A DNA stretch of 6,150 nt, taken from positions 1 to 6,150 of the forward strand of contig JAISBQ010000306.1 of NCBI GenBank assembly GCA_031266115.1, written 5' to 3'. This DNA is from Bifidobacteriaceae bacterium (GTDB taxonomy: Bacteria > Actinomycetota > Actinomycetes > Actinomycetales > WQXJ01). Each line of letters opens with the position of its first letter. The first letter of the stretch is position 1. The notes under the pieces were generated by a model. The model was not told where the DNA came from, made no database searches, and worked only from the letters and a program-made list of their open reading frames with translations. The position numbers and the translations under genes are program-made. Positions 1-5,576 of this stretch are shown piece by piece.

Positions 1-982
1 TGAGGTTGAACTCGCCGATGAGCCGTGTCGCGGACTCGATGCACACCGGCCCCACGAGGGCGAAACCCTGCGCGGGCCGGCCGCCCACCATCACCGTTCC
101 GCGCCGTTCCACCGCCCACTCGCCAGCCGTCACGCTGCCTGGACGGCCGCTGAGCCGGTGGGGTGCCACGGGATTGCCCGCCCGGATGCGGGCGATAGGG
201 ATCGTCGCCTCGGCGGCCAGGCGCTCGGCGTGAGGGTCCCCGAGCCAGACCACCCCCTGACGGGCGTGGTCTGGGGTGAACAAGCGGGCCTTGGTGGCGT
301 GATAATCCTCGACGGTCCCGTGGAAGTCGAGATGGTCCCTGGCGAGGTTGGTCAGCACCGCCACATCGCAGGCGAATCCGTCCACGCGATGGGCCGCCAA
401 CGCGTGGGAGCTCACCTCCATGGCACACCCGGGGATGCCGGCCTCACGCATCGCGGCAAATGCCGCGTGCAGGTCGGGGGCCTCCAGGGTGGTTCGAGGT
501 GACGCCATGGCCTGGCCGTCCAGGCGGGCAGTCACGGTGCCGAGCACCGCTGAGCGCGACCACGCCTCCCGCATCGCCGCCTCGACCAGCCATGCGACCG
601 TGGTCTTGCCGGTGGTGCCGGTCACACCCACCACCGTCAGGCCACGCGCCGGGTGATCGTAGAACCACGCCGCCAAGGCGCCGAGGCGCTCGCGGGGCTC
701 CGGGACCACCAGGAAGGGCATCTGTGGATCGAGCATGCCGGCGCCCTGGTCATCCGTGAGGACGCCCCGCGCCCCGGCGCGCATCGCCGCCGGCGCGAAT
801 GTGGCCCCATGCGTGTTGGCTCCCGGCAGCGCGACGAACAGATCGCCCGGACGAATCTCCCCGCTCGCCACGCCGAGGCCCGTCAACGTCACCGCCGATT
901 CGCCATGACCACGGGCGCCCAGGAAACCCGCGATCTCGCCGAGGGTCCGCTGCGGGGGGACCTGGGGCCGGAAGCTGTTCAT
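1..982 (-). CDS. murE: UDP-N-acetylmuramyl-tripeptide synthetase MurE (5' part, cut by window edge)
   Basis: MurE is the cytoplasmic ATP-dependent ligase that adds the third stem-peptide residue (meso-DAP or L-Lys) to UDP-MurNAc-L-Ala-D-Glu. My translation gives 327 codons with no stop before the edge. It begins MNSFRPQVPPQRTLGEIAGF. Visible motifs are the N-terminal substrate domain (GDLFVALPGANTHGATF, about residues 46-62), the P-loop VTGTTGKTT near residue 120, TTLEAPDL, EVSSHAL, TNLARDHLDFHG, and at the edge GEFNL, the start of the usual G-x-FN motif. The C-terminal ligase domain, including the motif that separates DAP from Lys enzymes, lies outside, so the third residue cannot be called. 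ATG 982 is firm: an in-frame TAA (995-997) lies five codons upstream, and a modest AAGG ribosome site precedes it. It follows pbpB after a 38-nt gap, the normal dcw order. Small departures from the usual wording (TTL for TTP, NLAR for NLSR) look like natural variation. Confidence 0.96.
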   Translation of the reverse strand, partial: MNSFRPQVPPQRTLGEIAGFLGARGHGESAVTLTGLGVASGEIRPGDLFVALPGANTHGATFAPAAMRAGARGVLTDDQGAGMLDPQMPFLVVPEPRERLGALAAWFYDHPARGLTVVGVTGTTGKTTVAWLVEAAMREAWSRSAVLGTVTARLDGQAMASPRTTLEAPDLHAAFAAMREAGIPGCAMEVSSHALAAHRVDGFACDVAVLTNLARDHLDFHGTVEDYHATKARLFTPDHARQGVVWLGDPHAERLAAEATIPIARIRAGNPVAPHRLSGRPGSVTAGEWAVERRGTVMVGGRPAQGFALVGPVCIESATRLIGEFNL

Positions 983-1020
983 CGGGCAGTGACCTTACGC
1001 GAAGGGACGGCGGGCGAGCC

Positions 1021-2793
1021 CTACCAGGTGGTGGGAATCTTGGTGGGTTCGGTGGTGGACGGCGGAACATCGAGGCGCTGCAGGGCGAAGGACGCGACCT
1101 TCTTGAAGACCGGCGCGGCGACCGTGGCACCCCAGGATGATGTCTGAGCGCCGTTGACGATGACGGCCACCGCCACTCGCGGATTGTCGGCCGGGGCGAG
1201 CCCGATGAACGAGGACACGTAGTAGGCGGCAGTGCCATCCTTGCCCATCATTTCGGATGTGCCCGTCTTGCCGGCCACGCGATAGCCGGTGATCTTCGCG
1301 GTGCCTCCCGTGCCGTCATCGACGGCGGATTCCAGCATTGCCACCAACTGATCGGCCGTCTCCTCGCTGACCACGCGGGTCCCTTGACCCACCGGGGTGG
1401 CCCCTGAGGTGCCATCGGGGCATCGCCAGCTACGGATGAGATGGGGACTCATCGCGACACCGCCATTGCCGACGATCTGGTAGACCCCGGCGGCCTGCAG
1501 CCCATTGACGGCCACGCCCTGCCCGAACAGCACCGTATTGCGGGTACGCCCGTCCCACCACTGGGTACCGGGCACATGGACGAGACCGGGGTTCTCGGCG
1601 GGAAGCTCCACCCCGGTCGCGCTACCGAAGCCAAACTTGGTCAGGTAGTCGTAGCGGGTCTGGTCCGGGATGTTCTGGGCGGCGATGAGGGTGCCGATAT
1701 TGGAGGACTGGGCGAGGATTCCGTTGAGGGTCCAATTGGCGGTCGCATGATCGTCGTGGTCCTTGAACTGCTGCCCGCCGAAGGTTCCCGTCGATGGCAC
1801 CGAGTAGGTGCTCGTGGGAGTCGCCTCCCCTGTCTCCAAGACCATCGCCATCGTCACGACCTTGCCTGTCGATCCCGGTTCGAAGATGTTCTGGACAGCG
1901 CGGGACCCTCCCAGTCCGCGCCGGCGGGCCTCGGAGGAGTTCACCGTCCCAGAATCGGCGATGGCAAGAATCTCACCGCTTTGCACATCGATCGCCACCA
2001 CCAAGCCCGATTCGGCGCCCATCTGCGCCACCTGATCCTCAATGACGTTCTGCGCCTCCCATTGGAGGTCCGAATCCAGAGTCAGCACCACGTCACACCC
2101 CCTGACCGCGCTGGTCTGGGTGGACTGGCCACCGGGAATCGCCTCTCCGCCGGCGCCCACCTCGACATCCCGCTGGCCGGGAGTGCCGGTGAGCAGGTCG
2201 TCTTGGCTGAGTTCGAGGCCGGTGAAATGGGTGGGATGGTCGGCATCGTCGCCATCTAGGTACGGGTAGCCGATCACGTTGCCGGCCACCGCGCCCGCGG
2301 GGTAGGAGCGCTCGTAGTACAGCACCCCGAAGATCCCCCGCACCCCGAGCTCCGAAACCTTGCGCCACAGCGATGGCGAGGCATCGGGGACGAGCGGAAC
2401 ATAGGGCGATGACCCGGTGAGGGTCCCGCGCAGTGTCGTCTCGTCGACGCCAAGCACCGGCGCGAGAAGCTCGGCGGCGCCTTCGGCCTTGGCGTACCGG
2501 ACATTACCCGAATCGTCCTTCTTCTCGAACAGCCCGACTTCGTTTTGGTTAGCCTCGATCGAGTACCGGGGAACGTCGGTGGCGAGGATGGTGCCATCCG
2601 AGGACAGGATGTCGCCGCGCTGGGCCGGCTCGTCGAAGTGAACGGTGCGGGAGACCACGCCCTCGGCGGCAAGCGCCTCGGCTTGAACCGCCTGGATGTA
2701 GACAAGGCGAACAGTGAAGCCCAGCAGGATCGCGAGAATGAGCAGACGAATGAGGCGTTGGCGTGAGCCGGGACGGGCGGGGTTGGCGATCAC
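1021..2793 (-). CDS. ftsI: Class B penicillin-binding protein, septal transpeptidase (FtsI/PbpB, 590 aa)
   Basis: This is a monofunctional peptidoglycan DD-transpeptidase anchored in the membrane and cross-linking septal wall with FtsW and FtsL/Q/B partners. A short Arg-rich cytoplasmic start is followed by one membrane segment (about residues 15-37), then the pedestal domain (RGDIL at 59-63, ERSYPAG at 161-167, GLEL at 192-195), then the transpeptidase domain (about 235-575). All catalytic motifs are present: STGK with Ser308 as nucleophile, SSN at 363-365 and KTGT at 509-512. The end is a short Pro/Thr tail with no PASTA domain. The start is GTG 2793, which overlaps the ftsL stop as GTGA and has an ideal GGAGGT site six bases upstream. 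The 'DR' of the common RGxIxDRxGxxLA pedestal motif is 'SS' here, which I take as lineage variation. Two outer-face cysteines (233 and 458) could pair, but nothing in the sequence proves it. The cluster position favours the divisome enzyme over an elongation PBP. Confidence 0.97.
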   Translation of the reverse strand: MIANPARPGSRQRLIRLLILAILLGFTVRLVYIQAVQAEALAAEGVVSRTVHFDEPAQRGDILSSDGTILATDVPRYSIEANQNEVGLFEKKDDSGNVRYAKAEGAAELLAPVLGVDETTLRGTLTGSSPYVPLVPDASPSLWRKVSELGVRGIFGVLYYERSYPAGAVAGNVIGYPYLDGDDADHPTHFTGLELSQDDLLTGTPGQRDVEVGAGGEAIPGGQSTQTSAVRGCDVVLTLDSDLQWEAQNVIEDQVAQMGAESGLVVAIDVQSGEILAIADSGTVNSSEARRRGLGGSRAVQNIFEPGSTGKVVTMAMVLETGEATPTSTYSVPSTGTFGGQQFKDHDDHATANWTLNGILAQSSNIGTLIAAQNIPDQTRYDYLTKFGFGSATGVELPAENPGLVHVPGTQWWDGRTRNTVLFGQGVAVNGLQAAGVYQIVGNGGVAMSPHLIRSWRCPDGTSGATPVGQGTRVVSEETADQLVAMLESAVDDGTGGTAKITGYRVAGKTGTSEMMGKDGTAAYYVSSFIGLAPADNPRVAVAVIVNGAQTSSWGATVAAPVFKKVASFALQRLDVPPSTTEPTKIPTTW

Positions 2794-3242
2794 GGTAGTA
2801 CCTCCATCTCATCGGTGTTCACACCATCGCCCTCCACCGGGTCGTCGGACTGCCCGGCGGCGACGGGCTGGCCGATCGTGGTGCCGTCACTTAGCCGCAC
2901 GTAGGTGATCTCGGTGCCGGGCATCATGCCTAGCTCACGCGCATCGTCGGCCAACGAGGCGGGTGCCTCGTGATCGTTCAACCGCTCGAGGATCATTGCC
3001 CGCTGTTCCGCGAGGTCCGCCACGTTCTCTTCCAGCTGATGCTTCTCGAAGGCGTCGGCCGCCATCGTCGTGTTCAGCCACAGCACCGCCGCCAGGGCGC
3101 CCACCAGAAGCACGGCGCAGGTGACCACGAACACCGCCTGTCCGCCTCGCCGCCTGGGTGGGGCGACCACGCGCAGGACAGGGCGTGGGGTGGGATCGGA
3201 CGCGACGATCCTGCGAGGTGCCGATTTCACCGCGGCGCTCAT
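2790..3242 (-). CDS. ftsL: Cell division protein FtsL-like (150 aa, single-pass membrane protein)
   Basis: FtsL is a small bitopic divisome protein whose outer coiled coil pairs with FtsB/DivIC and helps activate FtsWI. The layout fits: a basic, Pro/Arg-rich cytoplasmic N-terminus (1-35, with PPRRRGG), one hydrophobic segment (about 36-57), then a charged, heptad-like stretch (about 62-95, with AFEKHQLEENVADLAEQRAM). After that comes LADDARELGMMPG (97-109), matching the 'A..LGM.P' signature after the coiled coil in actinobacterial FtsL, then a short acidic tail. Family sequence identity is low, so the call rests on topology, that signature and position between rsmH and pbpB. ATG 3242 overlaps the rsmH stop as ATGA and has an AAGG site seven bases upstream. 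The stop overlaps the pbpB GTG, and the pbpB ribosome site lies inside the last ftsL codons. An FtsB/DivIC-type protein is the alternative, but the location argues against it. Confidence 0.88.
   Translation of the reverse strand: MSAAVKSAPRRIVASDPTPRPVLRVVAPPRRRGGQAVFVVTCAVLLVGALAAVLWLNTTMAADAFEKHQLEENVADLAEQRAMILERLNDHEAPASLADDARELGMMPGTEITYVRLSDGTTIGQPVAAGQSDDPVEGDGVNTDEMEVLP
2800..2805 (-). promoter_or_regulatory. Ribosome binding site of pbpB inside ftsL
   Basis: On the minus strand this reads GGAGGT, six bases before the GTG start at 2793. It lies within the last codons of ftsL, so ribosomes finishing ftsL end on top of the pbpB initiation site. This fixes the GTG as the pbpB start and supports coupled translation of the two divisome partners. 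Confidence 0.85.
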
Positions 3243-4228
3243 GCCGCCACCTTCCCTTCGCGAATCCGTTCGGCCGCCCGCAACCGCGCCGACGCCGCCC
3301 GGGGGTTTGCGTCGACCTCGTCGGCGCCGGGCCGCTCGGCGCCCCGTGTCAGCAACCGCAGGCGAGGCTTGGTCGCCTCGGGTTCGATCGGCAGTCCGGC
3401 CGGTGCCGACGATGACGCCCCGGCCACCAGCACTCTCTTCACCATCCGGTCCTCCAACGATTGGTAGGCGAGCACGGCGATCCGCCCTCCGAGTCCCAGC
3501 AGGTCGATAGCGGCCGGCAGAGCGACCGCGAGGGCGTCCAGTTCCTTGTTGACTTCGATCCGCAATGCTTGGAAAGTCCGCTTCGCCGGGTTGCGGCCCG
3601 TGCGGCGCGACCGGGCCGGCACCGCCGCGCTGATCACGTCGACCAACTCCCCGGTGCGACGTAGTGGATCGCTGTCGCGGCGGTTCGCGATCGCGCGGGC
3701 GATCCGTCGCGCGTTGGGCTCTTCGCCAAAGCCACGCAGGATCGCCGTCAGGCGCTCCACGGGGTAGGTGTTGACGATGTCGGCCGCGCTCGGTCCCACG
3801 CCGGGATCCATCCGCATGTCCAAGGCGACGTCGCGTGCGTAGGCGAAGCCACGTTCGTCGCGGTCGAGGTGCATCGACGAGAGTCCAAGGTCGAAGACGG
3901 CCGCGTCGATCCGGTCCACGCCGAGGCTACGGACGGCATCGGCGATCTGGTCAAAGACTGCGTGGATCATGGTGAGGCGGGACGCGAGGGTGGATGCGTC
4001 ATCGTCCACCGCCGCAAAGGCGTCACGGGTCAACGCCAACGCGGATGGGTCGCGGTCGATCCCCACGACATGCGCGCCCGGACATGCCCGCGCGAGGGCC
4101 AGGGCGTGACCGCCGGCGCCGATCGTCGCGTCCACCAGCACGGCACCGGGCCTCCTCAGCGCGGGGGCGAGCAGCGCCGTGATCCGGTCGACCATGACCG
4201 GGATGTGGGGTGGGGACGCATAGTCCAC
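3239..4228 (-). CDS. rsmH: 16S rRNA (cytosine1402-N4)-methyltransferase RsmH (MraW), 329 aa
   Basis: RsmH is the SAM-dependent enzyme that N4-methylates C1402 in the decoding centre of 16S rRNA. Numbered from the GTG start, the motifs are HIPVM (8-12), the SAM-binding loop DATIGAGGHA (33-42), GIDRDPSAL (56-64), FDLGLSSMHLD (112-122), RGFAY followed by LDMRMD (126-141), KRTFQALRIEVNKEL (216-230) and YQSLEDRMVK (255-264), ending with the NPRAASARLRAAERI tail (309-322). The frame stays open 87 codons further upstream to an ATG at 4489, but I chose GTG 4228. It has AAGGAG seven bases before it, begins MDYASPPHIPV as the family does, and gives normal family length. The longer version would start inside mraZ with low-complexity, unconserved sequence. 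The gene ends in a 4-nt overlap with ftsL. Gln in YQSLEDR, where many bacteria have His, occurs in actinobacterial homologues as I recall them. Confidence 0.96.
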   Translation of the reverse strand: MDYASPPHIPVMVDRITALLAPALRRPGAVLVDATIGAGGHALALARACPGAHVVGIDRDPSALALTRDAFAAVDDDASTLASRLTMIHAVFDQIADAVRSLGVDRIDAAVFDLGLSSMHLDRDERGFAYARDVALDMRMDPGVGPSAADIVNTYPVERLTAILRGFGEEPNARRIARAIANRRDSDPLRRTGELVDVISAAVPARSRRTGRNPAKRTFQALRIEVNKELDALAVALPAAIDLLGLGGRIAVLAYQSLEDRMVKRVLVAGASSSAPAGLPIEPEATKPRLRLLTRGAERPGADEVDANPRAASARLRAAERIREGKVAA

Positions 4229-4235
4229 GGGCTGG

Positions 4236-4241
4236 CTCCTT
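4236..4241 (-). promoter_or_regulatory. Ribosome binding site that sets the rsmH start
   Basis: On the minus strand this reads AAGGAG, with seven bases before the GTG at 4228. It is the only strong Shine-Dalgarno match next to a start codon in the rsmH frame, and it decides the start against the longer open frame reaching back to 4489. Confidence 0.8.
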
Positions 4242-4377
4242 GCGCGATCGAGAAGGCGAGGCGGGCAACACACCCGCGGGAGATTCGGTACGGGCTCGCC
4301 ATGCGCCGTCGCCCACCCAGGTCCCCCTCCGCACGAATCCGGCGCAGGGGAAGCGCGTCGGGTCGGGCGGGGCGGAG

Positions 4378-4400
4378 GCCAGAGCATGCGATGGTCTGGC
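4378..4400 (-). repeat. Hairpin-forming inverted repeat after mraZ stop
   Basis: Arms 4378-4383 and 4395-4400 are perfectly complementary (6 bp) around an 11-nt loop that contains the self-complementary GCATGC. It starts about 10 bases after the mraZ stop. It could be an attenuating or mRNA-stabilising stem, but it is short and lacks a T run, so a true terminator is unlikely. Confidence 0.35.
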
Positions 4401-4410
4401 GGCGTCGGGC

Positions 4411-4836
4411 TTATCTCACCCCCTCGTTCAACGTGGAGTACGAGAGCACGTACCGGTCGTAGTAGGCGTCCCATGCCGCCGCATCCCACAGCTCCATCCG
4501 GCGCTCCAAGGCGACGATCACCAGGTCGCGTTCGAGGCCCGCGTACTCGCGAAGGGATAGGGGAACGGTGAGGCGACCCTGCTTGTCGAGGTCGGCAGCC
4601 ACCACCGAGGAGTAGAAGATGCGGTCGAAGGCCATCGGGGGGATGCCCGCGGGAGCGTTATCCGCCATCTGGGCGCGGTAGGCCTCGAACTGAGCGTCGG
4701 AGAAGAGAAACAGGCAACGGTCCTGGCCGCGGGTCAGGTAGGTGCCATCGGCCAGCTGAGGACGAGTCTTGGCCGGCAAGACGATCCGTCCCTTGTCATC
4801 AAGCTTGAGTCGAAACTCACCGAATGCCGCGGCCAT
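4411..4836 (-). CDS. mraZ: Transcriptional regulator MraZ (141 aa)
   Basis: MraZ is the first gene of most dcw clusters. It encodes a DNA-binding protein with two tandem AbrB-like (SpoVT/AbrB swapped-hairpin) halves that forms ring-shaped oligomers and regulates the cluster by binding repeated boxes before its own gene. Both halves are visible: LDDKGRIVLPAK (12-23) and LDKQGRLTVP (83-92), each holding the D-x-x/K-GR signature. TRGQDRCLFLF (35-45) and ERRMELWDAAAWDAYY (111-126) also match the family. I chose ATG 4836 rather than the in-frame ATG 4932. The shorter form gives the usual length (about 140-145 aa), has AAGGAGG just upstream (3 bases from the ATG, slightly tight), and leaves the candidate MraZ boxes outside the coding sequence. 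The extra 32 residues of the longer form match nothing I know in the family. The stop is TAA 4411-4413. Confidence 0.96.
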   Translation of the reverse strand: MAAAFGEFRLKLDDKGRIVLPAKTRPQLADGTYLTRGQDRCLFLFSDAQFEAYRAQMADNAPAGIPPMAFDRIFYSSVVAADLDKQGRLTVPLSLREYAGLERDLVIVALERRMELWDAAAWDAYYDRYVLSYSTLNEGVR

Positions 4837-4875
4837 GTCCCTCCTTCCCTCAGCGTCGGGCGTGACACCCCGGCC

Positions 4876-4931
4876 CGCCATAGCCCGCCACCTTACTCCT
4901 ATTTCCTCCACCGGCGCTCCACCGAGCCCCA
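4876..4931 (-). promoter_or_regulatory. Phased TGGNG box array, probable MraZ operator
   Basis: On the minus strand, six five-base boxes recur every 10-11 bp: TGGGG (starting at 4931), TGGAG (4921), TGGAG (4910), AGGAG (4900, one mismatch), TGGCG (4890) and TGGCG (4880). Start-to-start spacings are 10, 11, 10, 10 and 10. A weaker GGGTG follows at 4870. In E. coli MraZ binds TGGGN repeats separated by five bases, which is the same 10-bp period, and the array here sits 39 bases ahead of the mraZ start. Repeats and phase are seen directly; binding by this MraZ is inferred. Confidence 0.7.
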
Positions 4932-5056
4932 CAATGGCGCGGCGTGATCGGAGACCGTTCAGGTGTGGTTCGCGTTAGCCCAGGTCAGCAGCACAGACCA
5001 CCGTCATGGGATCTCGAATAATGAGATAGGGCGGATGGACGGTGAGACGACAATCG

Positions 5057-5126
5057 CGAGACGCCGCGAGTCTCGGCATCGCACAACCCACCATTGACCT
5101 CGTGCGATGGCTCGCGCCGGGGCGAG
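5057..5126 (-). repeat. Cluster of three inverted repeats downstream of DUF3040 gene (possible terminator region)
   Basis: Three stems follow one another after the DUF3040 stop. They are CTCGC/GCGAG (5111-5115 with 5122-5126, 6-nt loop), a perfect 8-bp pair (GTGCGATG 5102-5109 with CATCGCAC 5077-5084, 17-nt spacer), and a perfect 6-bp pair (CGAGAC 5057-5062 with GTCTCG 5070-5075, 7-nt loop). None has a T run, but actinobacterial terminators often lack one. The 8-bp pair, with arm centres 25 bp apart, could instead be a protein-binding palindrome ahead of mraZ. The repeats are seen directly; the role is inferred. Confidence 0.4.
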
Positions 5127-5153
5127 GTGGAGGGAAAGGGAGCAGGTGAGCGT

Positions 5154-5513
5154 CTAGTCGCCGCGCCGCTCGTTCCAGCGGTCCTCAAAGCGCTGGGTGA
5201 AGCCCCCGCGACCGCGCGAAGGCCCGGGACTCTTGGGCGCAGCCGGCACGCCGGGAGCCTTGGGGGCGCTCAGTGCCACATAGCCCCCGACGAACATGAT
5301 CGCGAAGCCCACCAGGCTCAGCCAGATCATCGACACGGTCATCCCCACCACGAGCACGGCAAGGCCCACCAACCCCACCAGGATCCCGAGCGCAATGCGC
5401 CCACGCCTCGGCGCCGCGGGCGCCGCCAGGGAGGTGACCAACTTCGGATCGTCCGAGGAGAGCTGCTGCTCCATCTCGGCGAGCACGCGCTGCTCATACT
5501 CCGATAGCGGCAT
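5154..5513 (-). CDS. DUF3040 family membrane protein (119 aa), function unknown
   Basis: This is a small actinobacterial membrane protein of the DUF3040 family, found in many actinobacteria near the start of the dcw cluster; its function is not established. The N-terminus MPLSEYEQRVLAEMEQQLSSDDPKL (first 25 residues) is the family hallmark, an acidic amphipathic helix ending in a DP-K motif. Two hydrophobic segments follow (about 39-59 and 61-80) with a very short turn, then a Pro/Ala/Lys linker and a basic, charged C-terminus (FTQRFEDRWNERRGD, 105-119) that also fits the family. Both ends are probably cytoplasmic. ATG 5513 was chosen because it gives the family N-terminus and has GGAGG five bases upstream; the frame extends to an ATG at 5564, but those 17 residues are not family-like. 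The gene lies 63 nt after dinB and 317 nt before mraZ. The position suggests a cell-envelope role, by association only. Confidence 0.92.
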   Translation of the reverse strand: MPLSEYEQRVLAEMEQQLSSDDPKLVTSLAAPAAPRRGRIALGILVGLVGLAVLVVGMTVSMIWLSLVGFAIMFVGGYVALSAPKAPGVPAAPKSPGPSRGRGGFTQRFEDRWNERRGD

Positions 5514-5576
5514 GACCACCTCCACATGATTAGGAGCTTCGCCCCATGTTCCTCCGTCAAGCATACGGCGGGAGGA
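5514..5576 (-). other. dinB-DUF3040 spacer with possible leader mini-ORF
   Basis: This 63-nt spacer contains, on the minus strand, TTGACG (5555-5560), a good -35 match, but no well-placed -10: the AT-rich TAATCAT at 5526-5532 is a few bases too far. It also contains a five-codon frame (ATG 5547 to TAA 5530, encoding MGRSS) with GGAGG only three bases before the ATG. Either could be chance. The spacer is short enough for dinB and the DUF3040 gene to share a transcript. Confidence 0.25.

Larger units (their letters stand above)
4229..4410 (-). other. mraZ-rsmH intergenic spacer (182 nt)
   Basis: No gene is supported here. The rsmH frame is open throughout, but it lacks conserved residues and is Pro/Arg/Gly-rich, as expected from GC-rich non-coding DNA. 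Just after the mraZ stop lies a perfect 6-bp inverted repeat (GCCAGA at 4378-4383 and TCTGGC at 4395-4400, 11-nt loop). A 5-bp GCGGG/CCCGC stem lies at 4261-4277, about 20 bases upstream of the rsmH ribosome site. Neither has a T tract. I see no convincing -10/-35 pair, so rsmH is most simply read from the mraZ promoter, though an internal promoter cannot be excluded. Confidence 0.5.
4837..5153 (-). promoter_or_regulatory. DUF3040-mraZ intergenic regulatory region (317 nt)
   Basis: No gene is supported in this stretch. From upstream to downstream on the minus strand it holds a group of inverted repeats (5057-5126), a 5-bp palindrome with an AT-rich loop (ATCTC/GAGAT, 5011-5027), about 80 bases without clear structure, a phased TGGNG box array (4876-4931), and the mraZ ribosome site. 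A promoter for the cluster should be here. I cannot assign one firmly: TAAGGT (4890-4895) fits the actinobacterial TAnnnT -10 pattern and lies within the boxes, but no good -35 sits at the proper distance. TTGTCG (5048-5053) resembles a -35 but lacks a well-spaced -10. Confidence 0.6.

Noticed and set aside
1441..2259. 272-codon open frame on the plus strand opposite pbpB
   Set aside because: It lies fully antisense to a clear penicillin-binding protein with all catalytic motifs; its translation is His/Gly/Arg-rich with no recognisable domain, as expected of a shadow frame in GC-rich DNA.
2580..2620. Missing 'DR' in the PBP pedestal motif (RGDILSSDGTILA)
   Set aside because: The surrounding motif and the whole transpeptidase domain are intact; actinobacterial PBPs vary at these positions, so I do not read it as a defect.
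3475..3504. Gln in the RsmH YQSLEDR motif where many bacteria have His
   Set aside because: All other RsmH motifs are intact, and I recall YQSLEDR from other actinobacterial homologues, so this is lineage variation, not loss of activity. The codon lies near 3460-3465; the window given is approximate.
3869..4462. 197-codon plus-strand frame opposite rsmH and its upstream spacer
   Set aside because: It is antisense to rsmH, Arg-rich and lacks any domain; codon pattern follows the gene on the other strand.
4229..4489. N-terminal extension of RsmH to an ATG at 4489 (416 aa)
   Set aside because: It would begin inside mraZ, adds 87 unconserved Pro/Arg-rich residues, and has no ribosome site as good as the AAGGAG before GTG 4228, where family-type sequence begins.
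4837..4932. Longer MraZ start at ATG 4932 (173 aa)
   Set aside because: The family length fits ATG 4836, which has its own Shine-Dalgarno sequence; the extra segment coincides with the phased box array and is not MraZ-like.
4985..5188. 67-codon minus-strand frame across the end of DUF3040 and the spacer
   Set aside because: It starts inside the DUF3040 gene in another frame, has no ribosome site and no similarity I recognise, and crosses the inverted-repeat cluster.
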